From an uncultured Clostridia bacterium (GTDB taxonomy: Bacteria > Bacillota > Clostridia > UBA1381): 37,023 bases of DNA. The stretch covers positions 1 to 37,023 of the forward strand of contig CAKSOE010000032.1 of the NCBI GenBank assembly GCA_934476675.1, in the 5' to 3' direction. The stretch's first letter is position 1, and each line of letters begins with the position of its first letter. Positions 1 through 7,601 of the stretch are shown piece by piece. Under the pieces are notes generated by a model, which saw nothing but the letters and a program-made list of their open reading frames with translations, was not told the DNA's origin and did not search any database. Made by a program: the position numbers and the translations under genes.

Positions 1-218
1 ATGATAAAATACTGCCCGTTAAAATCCGGCACGGAAACATCTTTTCCGATTTCTTTCCATTCACCGTCAAAATTAAAATTTTCCTTTATCTCGTTTACTT
101 CCTCATCAGTCATTCTGTACGACATATTTCCGCCGTTTATTTCGTGCCATCCCATTTGCCAGCCCTTATCGGCTACCTTGATGAAGCCTTTTATTGCTTT
201 TGAGTCTAAAATATTCAT
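1..218 (-). CDS. rhaD: L-rhamnulose-1-phosphate aldolase, N-terminal part (cut by window edge)
   Basis: Only the first 72 codons are inside the window; the gene runs off the left edge. Translation of the minus strand begins MNILDSKAIKGFIKVADKGW and continues with GWHEINGGNMSYRM, which follows the N-terminus of class II rhamnulose-1-phosphate aldolases (E. coli RhaD has GWDERNGGNLTLRL at the same place). The family splits L-rhamnulose-1-phosphate into dihydroxyacetone phosphate and L-lactaldehyde in the cytoplasm, using zinc; the zinc-binding histidines would lie outside the window. The start at 218 is supported by AAAGGA about 6 nt upstream. It is the last visible gene of a minus-strand series and follows fucI by 110 bp of AT-rich DNA with no clear promoter. 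L-fuculose-1-phosphate aldolase is a relative, but the N-terminal pattern fits RhaD better. Confidence 0.82.
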   Translation of the reverse strand, partial: MNILDSKAIKGFIKVADKGWQMGWHEINGGNMSYRMTDEEVNEIKENFNFDGEWKEIGKDVSVPDFNGQYFI

Positions 219-328
219 TTTATTTCCTTTATCTTTCGTGTTTTTATAGTAATACTCATACAACTCTATATAACCATGAATTACTTTCATAATTATATAC
301 TATGATATATAATATAATGTTATCAGTT

Positions 329-2113
329 TCACCTATATAGTGAACCGTACTTCTTGCAAGCCGCATAATCCGCAGCCTGTGCGTCATCTGTTCCGAATGC
401 TGACCATGCGTGGGGTCTGTAAACCTTTTCTTCGGGAACATTGTGCATTGTTACGGGTATTCTCAGCATTGACGCAAGCGTGATTATATCCGCACCTACG
501 TGTCCGCCGATTGTTACACCGTGATTTGCTCCCCAGTTTGCCATAACCGAATACACATCTTTAAATGCGCCCTTGCCCGTAAGAATAGGCGCAAACCATG
601 TTGTGGGCCATGTTGGGTCAGTTCTCTTGTCAAGCTTTTCGTGGATTTCATCGGGCAATACACAGGTGTAACCCTCCGCAATCTGAATAACAGGGCCTAT
701 TCCCTCGATAAGATTTACTCTTAACATTGTGATGGGCATTTCAGCTTCTGTCTTGAAATGGCTTGAGAAACCGCCGCCGCGGAAATATTCATAGTCCGCT
801 CTGCACCAGTCCGTTGCCTTTAAGCAAGCATCAATATCCTTATCGGTCATATTCCACCATTCTTTGATTGTGCCGTTTCCGTCTGCATCCTTAGCCGCAC
901 CCGTGCAGTCCATTGCTGTTGCACCGGAATTGATAAGGTGCATAATTCCGTCCTTTGCATAGCCTGTCAGCTCTTTTCCCGTAACGCGCTTTACCGCATC
1001 GGGCGACCAGTATGTACGTACATCATGGAATGCCGGAGCTTTTCCGGTAAGAAGTGTTGCAAACATCATCGAAATACCGTTTAATGTATCGTTTTCCGTT
1101 GCGAACGGAGTGGGCATCTTCTTGCCGTTCCAGTTAAAGGAGCTTGCCATTAACGATTCCGTAAAGTCTGCATTCGGCAGCCAGTCCGTCCAGTTACGCT
1201 GTCCCTGGAAACCTCCGGCAATCGCATTCTTGCCGAGTGCCTCCTCGTGCCAGCCCATTTCGTCAAGCTTCGGATTTCCGTAAAGAATATCGTTTACGAT
1301 AATCGTAAACTTTGCGATGAACTCCCAATCCTTATCCGCGTCAACAACCTTTGACTTTTTGATAATTTCGGGGAAGTTCTTTCCTGCATTTTTGTCAAAG
1401 CCTTCGGGGCAGTTTGCCTTTATCCATGTAAGAGCTTTTTCGTATTCATCATGATCGTAAATTCCGAGTGTTATACGTCTTAAAATTTCCGTTAAATCCA
1501 CAAACTCCGCACGTATACCCAAATACTTCTGCATGAATGACATATCGCAGTACGAGCCTGCAATACCCATTGCAACGCCGCCCAAATTCACGTATGCCTT
1601 GTCCTTCATCTGACCTACGGCAATCGCGCCCTTTGCCCATCGAATCATTTTTTCCGCAACATCGTCGGGAACGGTGTTATCGTCAATATCCTGCACATCA
1701 TGACCGTACATTGAAAATGCCGGAAGTCCACGCTGTGCAAATGCAGCCATAACCGCAGCAAGATAAACCGCACCGGGTCTTTCCGTGCCGTTAAAGCCCC
1801 ATACGGCTTTAACCGTATCGCCCGACAAGTCCATTGTTTCCGAACCGTAGCACCAACAGGGCGTTACGGCAAGGCTTGCGCATACGTTCTGCGTGCTGAA
1901 ATATTCCGCACATTTTGCCGCCTCCGCACCGCCGCCGATTGTACACGGCGAAATCACACATTCAACGCTCGTTCCGTCCTGATAATGCACATTCTTTTCG
2001 ATAAGCTCCTTTGCGGCTTTTGCCATTGCCATTGTTTTTTCTTCAAGGCTTTCTCTCACGCCGCCCCACCGACCGTCTATTGTCGGTCTTATTCCTATTT
2101 TCGGTTTATTTAT
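329..2113 (-). CDS. fucI: L-fucose isomerase
   Basis: Converts L-fucose to L-fuculose (family members also take D-arabinose), a cytoplasmic Mn-dependent hexamer. The protein follows E. coli FucI from PKIGIRPTIDGRWGGVRESL to the C-terminal KKYGSLYR. The metal and catalytic residues are present in ATENDTLNG (Glu), DVRTYWSPDA (Asp) and GGHVGAD (His). From the family's usual N-terminus it is about 595 aa, a normal length. The start is the odd part. There is no ATG, GTG or TTG at the homologous position. A strong GGAAAGGAG (2120-2128) sits 6 nt before an in-frame ATA at 2113, whereas the in-frame GTG (2149) and TTG (2185) lie upstream of that ribosome site and have none of their own. The stop is certain; the start is inferred. 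The gene lies between GH116 and rhaD; no kinase is visible. Confidence 0.93.
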   Translation of the reverse strand: MNKPKIGIRPTIDGRWGGVRESLEEKTMAMAKAAKELIEKNVHYQDGTSVECVISPCTIGGGAEAAKCAEYFSTQNVCASLAVTPCWCYGSETMDLSGDTVKAVWGFNGTERPGAVYLAAVMAAFAQRGLPAFSMYGHDVQDIDDNTVPDDVAEKMIRWAKGAIAVGQMKDKAYVNLGGVAMGIAGSYCDMSFMQKYLGIRAEFVDLTEILRRITLGIYDHDEYEKALTWIKANCPEGFDKNAGKNFPEIIKKSKVVDADKDWEFIAKFTIIVNDILYGNPKLDEMGWHEEALGKNAIAGGFQGQRNWTDWLPNADFTESLMASSFNWNGKKMPTPFATENDTLNGISMMFATLLTGKAPAFHDVRTYWSPDAVKRVTGKELTGYAKDGIMHLINSGATAMDCTGAAKDADGNGTIKEWWNMTDKDIDACLKATDWCRADYEYFRGGGFSSHFKTEAEMPITMLRVNLIEGIGPVIQIAEGYTCVLPDEIHEKLDKRTDPTWPTTWFAPILTGKGAFKDVYSVMANWGANHGVTIGGHVGADIITLASMLRIPVTMHNVPEEKVYRPHAWSAFGTDDAQAADYAACKKYGSLYR

Positions 2114-2202
2114 TTCAATCTCCTTTCCGCCGCCATACAGCGGCAACACTGCATAGAAAAATATGTAGATAAATCTTCCTTGCAAACTTCTACGCGAATA
2201 CC

Positions 2203-4719
2203 TTATATCCCAATTTCTATTTTATTGCCAATTATATTTTTTTCAAAATATAGTACATCATCTTTGAAACAATAATCAACGCTATTTCCATCTATTTCAA
2301 CTGAACATACGCCGACACAGAATTTCAGTCCCAGCGACTTCAATTCCAATTCGCCCTCCAGAACAATTACTCGTATCTTATTTTTTGTAAGCTTAAATTC
2401 CCCCCATGCTCCGTCTACGCTCCATATGCAGCTGAATTTATCCTTTATATGCGGATTAAATCCAATGTGATTATTTGGCATATCAAATTCAAAACCGCTT
2501 AAAATCGGCAAGAGCGCAAAGCTTGCCATTGAACGTGCATAATTACTGCCGCACTCAAATTCATTCCACGGATTTCGCTTTTTTCCGTCAAATCTGTCAC
2601 GAACCGCTTTAACAACGGTTTCGCCGTCAGAAATGCGCCCTCTTGAACATAATAAGCCCGCAAAAGAGTATTCAAATCCCGTCATTGTTTCTTCACAGTA
2701 GGAAATCGGTATTTTGGGTTTCCTGCATCCTTTCGGATAATCACAGATAACACTCCCCGATTCATCATTTAATGAGAATATTCTCCACGGATTTACATGG
2801 TTTCTCATATTTCGTTTGTAATTGTTTTTCATCATTTCAGCCAATGCCGACGAAATTTGTTTTTCGTCAAATATGTTTCCCAAGCCTATAATATCCGCAT
2901 GCCACTGTGCCAGCAGCTGATCTATCGAAGACCCCTCACCTATCTGATATTTTATTTCTTTCGCTTCATCATTCCAATAAATATCCGATGCACCGAAAGC
3001 ATCTGTTACAGACTTATCGTCAATATTAACTTTTTGTATAAAATACTTACCGTTAAACAAATTTTCTTTTGTCCACTTTTGTCCTTTTATGAATAATTCA
3101 GAATATTCTTTTAATTTTTCTTTATCGCCCAGAAAATCAGCCATTTCCGCAGCCGCTTTAAGAGCCGCCAGATACATTCCTTCAAGCCATGATGAGGCGC
3201 CGAAAAGCTCCATATCCAAAGTATGATGCTGCCGTCCTTCAAGCACTCCGTCCTTGTTTAAATCCCATGCGTCCTTATTACTGTCACTCCATGCATACTC
3301 CAACACTTTCTTAATACTGCTCCAATTGTCTTTGAGCCATTCATTATTGCCGGATATTTTCCATTCCCTATACGATTTAATTATACTTCCCATTTGTCCG
3401 TCAAGGCAAGGTCTGTGATCGGTCATCGAACTTCCTATCGGCAACATAAGACGAAATCCCATTCTTCCGTCCTTATCCGTGCTGTATTTAAACTCAAGCT
3501 CTCTTATTGACCGCTCTAAGCGCGGAAACAAAAAGCAAAGAGCGTATGTGTAATTCCAAACGTGCTGACAAGTACCTTCACAGGAACCTTCATTTTCATG
3601 CACGCCCTCCCAACCGTAAAAAGAGCCGTCCTCAAGCCGAAGAACTGTGGGAGATTTTAAAACCGATAGATTCGATGCTATCGCATCAATGACCGGTTCG
3701 GAAAAAGACGAGCCATACAATCCGTTCTTAAATAAAACGGTGCGTCTGTATAATTCATCCCAATTTTTAATAGCATATATTGCTGACTCGGATGAATCTG
3801 CAAACATTGTTGCATAATAATTTTTCCACTGCCGGTTCTGTTCGCCGTCTTTTCCCCAATACTTGTGATTATTGGGAATATTCCACGACAAAACAAATCT
3901 GACTTTCTCGGTTTTACCCGGCACAATTTTTACCGTTGCCGAAACTGTTCCGGTATCGGACTCACCATCCTCATCATAACTTCTTTCATTCAAATTTTCG
4001 CAGCTGTCAAATTCATTCCAATATGTAACCACACCGTCACGCCATTTACCTCTGTACCAACAGGTTTGTATGTGCACATCTTCGCAGCTGCTTGCAACAC
4101 ACAAGTCACCATACTCTGCATCATCTTTATCTGTCCCGCCATTATATAGCTTCAAAACACGTATGCCGTCCGCAATTTCGCTCCTGTTGCGCGTAACCTT
4201 AAACGGATTTGCCACTGACAAAGCTGTTTGATATTCGATTATTTCATCTGTTGTATTTTTTATTTCTATTTCAAAAAATGCTGCCGGTATGCTTGAATTG
4301 TCCTCATCATTCGGAATAAAAGGATTAAAAGCAATCAGCTTTATTTCCGCCGGAAAGTTTTCATCCTTAAAGTTCAGTTCCGCAATCGGAAATTCACCGT
4401 TAAATTCCACATGTCTGAAATGCGGAAAACCGCACATCGTATTTGTACTCGGACCAAATCCAAATCCGAAGAATTTTTCTTTTTGATATTGACCTATAAA
4501 ATCCTTGTTTAAATCTCCGTTCAACACATATGTAACGGGTTTGCCGTTTCTTACAGCCTTAACTGCAAAGTGCGATTCATTATTTGTACTGCCCTTTGAC
4601 GGACGGTTAAAAATTTCCCAATCTACAAACCTTCCGTTTCCCGCCAGTCCTATACTTCCTGTGCCTATTCCGCCTAACGGAAATGAAATTTCTCTTGTAT
4701 AATCATCATTATATTTCAT
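2203..4719 (-). CDS. GH116-family beta-glycosidase (bacterial GBA2-like)
   Basis: An 838-aa protein without signal peptide, hence cytoplasmic. It has the two-part layout of GH116: an N-terminal beta-sandwich (about residues 5-310, beginning EISFPLGGIGTGSIG) and a C-terminal (alpha/alpha)6 barrel. The candidate nucleophile is Glu381 in CEGTCQHVWNY, aligned with the EG of GBA2, and the candidate acid/base is Asp600 in SSIDQLLAQWHADIIGLG. GH116 enzymes are retaining beta-glucosidases, beta-xylosidases or glucosylceramidases; at least one archaeal member (SSO3039) also acts on beta-N-acetylglucosaminides. Its place directly after nagA in the same direction (49 bp gap) makes a GlcNAc- or glucoside-releasing role plausible, which is inference. 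The start at 4719 was chosen over an upstream in-frame codon because AAGGAG lies 7 nt before it. Confidence 0.85.
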   Translation of the reverse strand: MKYNDDYTREISFPLGGIGTGSIGLAGNGRFVDWEIFNRPSKGSTNNESHFAVKAVRNGKPVTYVLNGDLNKDFIGQYQKEKFFGFGFGPSTNTMCGFPHFRHVEFNGEFPIAELNFKDENFPAEIKLIAFNPFIPNDEDNSSIPAAFFEIEIKNTTDEIIEYQTALSVANPFKVTRNRSEIADGIRVLKLYNGGTDKDDAEYGDLCVASSCEDVHIQTCWYRGKWRDGVVTYWNEFDSCENLNERSYDEDGESDTGTVSATVKIVPGKTEKVRFVLSWNIPNNHKYWGKDGEQNRQWKNYYATMFADSSESAIYAIKNWDELYRRTVLFKNGLYGSSFSEPVIDAIASNLSVLKSPTVLRLEDGSFYGWEGVHENEGSCEGTCQHVWNYTYALCFLFPRLERSIRELEFKYSTDKDGRMGFRLMLPIGSSMTDHRPCLDGQMGSIIKSYREWKISGNNEWLKDNWSSIKKVLEYAWSDSNKDAWDLNKDGVLEGRQHHTLDMELFGASSWLEGMYLAALKAAAEMADFLGDKEKLKEYSELFIKGQKWTKENLFNGKYFIQKVNIDDKSVTDAFGASDIYWNDEAKEIKYQIGEGSSIDQLLAQWHADIIGLGNIFDEKQISSALAEMMKNNYKRNMRNHVNPWRIFSLNDESGSVICDYPKGCRKPKIPISYCEETMTGFEYSFAGLLCSRGRISDGETVVKAVRDRFDGKKRNPWNEFECGSNYARSMASFALLPILSGFEFDMPNNHIGFNPHIKDKFSCIWSVDGAWGEFKLTKNKIRVIVLEGELELKSLGLKFCVGVCSVEIDGNSVDYCFKDDVLYFEKNIIGNKIEIGI

Positions 4720-4768
4720 ATTTTTACTCCTTGTGTTTTGCGCAAGCATTTATCCGGTATTTGCCGCT

Positions 4769-5899
4769 TTATTTTCTTATATTCTTTATTTCTTTGCCAC
4801 CCACAATTACCGATTTCAGATTAAGTTCCTTATCAACAATCAGGCAATCAGCCGATTTGCCAACCGTTATGCTGCCGTACTTATCGTCAATACGCGCCGC
4901 TCTTGCCGGGTTTATCGAAGCACATTTAACAGCTTTATTTACGGGTACTCCAAAACTTACAAGGTTTCTGACACATTTGATCAATGGGGTTGTTCCGCCG
5001 GCGATTGTTCCATTTGCCAAAGCAGCTTTGCCGTTTTTCACAAAGATTTCAAGACCGCTCTCATGATAAACTCCATCTTTCGCCCCTGCTGCTGCAAGCG
5101 AATCTGTAATAAGTACAAGTCTGTCCGCACCGCACAGTTTATATGCAATCTTAACCATTTCGGGATGAACATGGTATCCGTCACAGATAAGCTCCATAAA
5201 CACATTGCTGTTGAATGCAGCGCCGAGCATATTGGGGCTTCTGTGGTGAAGCGGACGCATTGCATTAAAGGTATGCGTAACATTTGATGCTCCGTGTTCT
5301 ATTGCCCGCTTTCCGATTTCAAAATCGGCATCTGTGTGTGCCATTGATATTGCAAAGCGATCCTTATACTTGTCTATAAACTCCATTGCTCCCTCGTTTT
5401 CAGGCGCAAGACTTACTATTTTCAGTAAATCTCCGGCTATATCAAGCACTTCGTTGATTTCCTTATCATCCGGATTTCTGATGTTATCCAAATTCATAGC
5501 TCCGCAATATTTTTTGCTTATGTACGGTCCCTCCATGTGTATTCCGGCTATATGTGCACCGCCAAAGTTTTTTTCGTGTGCCTGTACCGCACGTTTTACG
5601 GCACGTATGAGGGTGTCATGGTCAGTAGATGAATATGACGCCAGAAATGCGGTTGTTCCTATCGATGCCTGGTATTCGGCAATTTTTTTGAGTGAAGTTT
5701 CATTATCATCCTCGCAGTTACAAAATACACTTCCGTGCATATGAATATCAATCAGTCCGGGGATAATATAATCACCCTCCGCATTAATACCGTCTCCTTT
5801 AATATTGCCTATTTCGGCAAACACTCCGTTTTCAATCCTCAAATCCTCTTGTTTAAACTCGAAATCATCATTTAATACATACGCATTTTTTAATAACAT
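4769..5899 (-). CDS. nagA: N-acetylglucosamine-6-phosphate deacetylase
   Basis: Removes the acetyl group of GlcNAc-6-phosphate to give GlcN-6-phosphate and acetate, the step between the two activities of the upstream fusion protein. This is an amidohydrolase-fold protein of 376 aa, the family's normal size. Visible metal and catalytic residues are HxH (His53, His55 in IDIHMHG), Glu123 (HMEGPY), His188 (MAHTDA), His209 (THTFNAM) and the catalytic Asp266 (LITDSL). An ATGA overlap with the upstream stop offers an earlier start at 5917, but AAGGAGG lies between that ATG and the one at 5899, with about 8 nt spacing, so 5899 is preferred. It is tightly coupled to the NagB-ROK gene (14 bp). Confidence 0.94.
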   Translation of the reverse strand: MLLKNAYVLNDDFEFKQEDLRIENGVFAEIGNIKGDGINAEGDYIIPGLIDIHMHGSVFCNCEDDNETSLKKIAEYQASIGTTAFLASYSSTDHDTLIRAVKRAVQAHEKNFGGAHIAGIHMEGPYISKKYCGAMNLDNIRNPDDKEINEVLDIAGDLLKIVSLAPENEGAMEFIDKYKDRFAISMAHTDADFEIGKRAIEHGASNVTHTFNAMRPLHHRSPNMLGAAFNSNVFMELICDGYHVHPEMVKIAYKLCGADRLVLITDSLAAAGAKDGVYHESGLEIFVKNGKAALANGTIAGGTTPLIKCVRNLVSFGVPVNKAVKCASINPARAARIDDKYGSITVGKSADCLIVDKELNLKSVIVGGKEIKNIRK

Positions 5900-5913
5900 A
5901 TTCTTTTCCTCCT

Positions 5914-7536
5914 TCATTGTACAAAATCCTTTATTCTTGCCGCACCGATTACTCCTGCATCATTTTTAAGCTTTGAAAAATATATCGGAACAGCGAAATC
6001 ATATTTTTCCATAAGTTCGGTAAGCGGCTTTAAAAGCCTGTCACCTGCATTTGTTATACCGCCGGATATAACTATCATTTCCGGATCAAATACCTGAATC
6101 AGATTATTTATTCCTACTGACAGATATTTGAGATATTCGTCAAACACTCTTTGCGCCGTTTTACAGCCGGCATCAAGCACATCAAAGAACATCTTGCCGT
6201 CAAGCTTTTTATTTTCGGAATATACTCTGTACAAAATACTGTCTGTATTTTGCCTTGCCGCCTCCTCCGCCGCTTTAATAAGCGCACTTACTGAGGCGTA
6301 ATCCTCCCAGCAGCCGCATATACCGCATTCATGCTCCGCTCCGTCATAATTTATACTCATCTGACCGAATTCACCGGCATTTCCTCTGCCGCAAAACAGG
6401 TTTTTACCAACAATTATTCCGCCACCGATTCCTGTTCCGAGAGTTATCATGATGATGTTTTCGGCGTCTTTTCCCATACCTGCCGCACACTCGCCTACGG
6501 CGGCACAGTTTGCATCGTTAAGCACATATATGGGTACGTCAAAACGTTTTTTCAGAATTTCCTCAATCGGTACATTTTTCAGCGGAAGATTTGTCGTATC
6601 GGCATATCCGTTCTTTATGCTGCCCGGTATACCGAAGCCTATTCCGGCAACAGGATATTTTTCCGATATTTCCTTGCATTTTTCGGAAATGCTGTCAATA
6701 AGAGCGTCCTTTGAATCAGTACACGCGGCAATTTTTTCCCGATAGATAATTTCATTATCCGAATTAACAACACCAAATTTTATATCAGTACCACCTATAT
6801 CCACACCGAGCATATCCTCTGAAAAAGCTTCCTTATCACATATTATTGTTACATCGGGATGTACTTTCAGCATTGATGCCGGAAGTTCAGTGGTGATTTC
6901 TCCGTTCAAAAGCTTATTTATTATGTTATGCTTTGATTTTCCGCTTGCAAGCAGAAGAATTTTTTTTGCTTTTAAAATAGTACCTATTCCCATTGTCAGT
7001 GCGTGTTTGGGTACATCGCTTTCATTTTCAAAAAAGCGTGAATTTGCTTCAATGGTATTTTCGGTAAGCTTTGTGAGATGTGTATAAGTATAGAGATTAT
7101 TGTCCGGCTCATTAAAGCCTATATGACCGTTCCTGCCTATTCCGAGCAGCTGTAAATCTATCCCTCCGGCTTCTGCAATTTTTTCTTCATACTCCCTGCA
7201 CTCCTTTTGCGGGTCGGCTGCCACACCGTCGGGAATATGTGTTTTTTTCATATCAATATTTACATGAGAAAACAAATGCTTATTCATAAAATAATGATAG
7301 CTCTGTTCGTTTTCACATGAAAGCGGATAGTATTCGTCCAGATTAAAGGTTGTAACTTTTTTAAAATCCGCTTTTCCGTCACGATTCATATCAGAAAGAT
7401 ATTTATATACTCCCTCGGCGGTTGAACCTGTTGCCAGTCCCAATACACTTTCGGGATTTTCATTTATTTGCGCTGCAATTAATTCCGCCGCTCTTTTTGA
7501 CATTTCATCATAATTTTCACATACAATCAAATACAT
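5914..7536 (-). CDS. Bifunctional glucosamine-6-phosphate deaminase / ROK-family sugar kinase fusion
   Basis: One uninterrupted 540-codon frame holds two enzymes. Residues 1-242 are NagB: GLATGSTAEGVYKYL, NLDEYYP (Asp67) and GIGRNGHIGFNEPD (His138, Glu143) are the substrate and catalytic motifs that turn GlcN-6-P into fructose-6-P and ammonia. Residues 243-540 are a ROK kinase: DIGGTDIKFG (ATP phosphate loop), catalytic Asp341 in LNDANCAAVGE, TLGTGIGGG, and a cysteine-rich zinc region. With NagA next door, the likely kinase substrate is GlcNAc, so the two genes would cover all three steps from GlcNAc to fructose-6-P. In the zinc region the usual ExGH reads EFGQ (Gln392), and the first Cys of the CxCGxxGC motif is His402. 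No stop, slippery run or internal ribosome site was seen at the junction. The start at 7536 has AAGGGA 10 nt upstream. Confidence 0.92.
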   Translation of the reverse strand: MYLIVCENYDEMSKRAAELIAAQINENPESVLGLATGSTAEGVYKYLSDMNRDGKADFKKVTTFNLDEYYPLSCENEQSYHYFMNKHLFSHVNIDMKKTHIPDGVAADPQKECREYEEKIAEAGGIDLQLLGIGRNGHIGFNEPDNNLYTYTHLTKLTENTIEANSRFFENESDVPKHALTMGIGTILKAKKILLLASGKSKHNIINKLLNGEITTELPASMLKVHPDVTIICDKEAFSEDMLGVDIGGTDIKFGVVNSDNEIIYREKIAACTDSKDALIDSISEKCKEISEKYPVAGIGFGIPGSIKNGYADTTNLPLKNVPIEEILKKRFDVPIYVLNDANCAAVGECAAGMGKDAENIIMITLGTGIGGGIIVGKNLFCGRGNAGEFGQMSINYDGAEHECGICGCWEDYASVSALIKAAEEAARQNTDSILYRVYSENKKLDGKMFFDVLDAGCKTAQRVFDEYLKYLSVGINNLIQVFDPEMIVISGGITNAGDRLLKPLTELMEKYDFAVPIYFSKLKNDAGVIGAARIKDFVQ

Positions 7537-7560
7537 TTATTTCAGTCCCTTCGCATTAAG

Positions 7561-7599
7561 AAAGAGCGCGGCACCAAAGCCGGCACAGCGCTCTTTTTT
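7561..7599 (-). terminator. Rho-independent terminator after the SLH/Ig gene
   Basis: AAAGAGCGC (7561-7569) pairs perfectly with GCGCTCTTT (7588-7596), with a GC-rich inner part. A T run follows on the plus strand and a TTTCTT run on the minus strand. It begins 2 nt after the stop of the SLH/Ig gene and ends 25 nt before the NagB-ROK start, leaving no room for a normal promoter between them; partial read-through into the sugar genes is therefore likely. Confidence 0.8.
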
Positions 7600-7601
7600 C
7601 A

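Noticed and set aside
1..249. A complete 82-codon plus-strand frame at the left edge
   Set aside because: It lies opposite the rhaD start on the minus strand, which has clear family similarity and a ribosome site; the plus frame has neither.
2797..3096. Plus-strand frames inside the GH116, nagA, SLH and CE12 genes
   Set aside because: All are antisense to long genes with recognised domains, have no ribosome sites and show low-complexity or hydrophobic translations typical of shadows.
5899..5917. ATGA overlap as the nagA start
   Set aside because: AAGGAGG follows this ATG at the right distance for the next one, so translation most likely starts at 5899.
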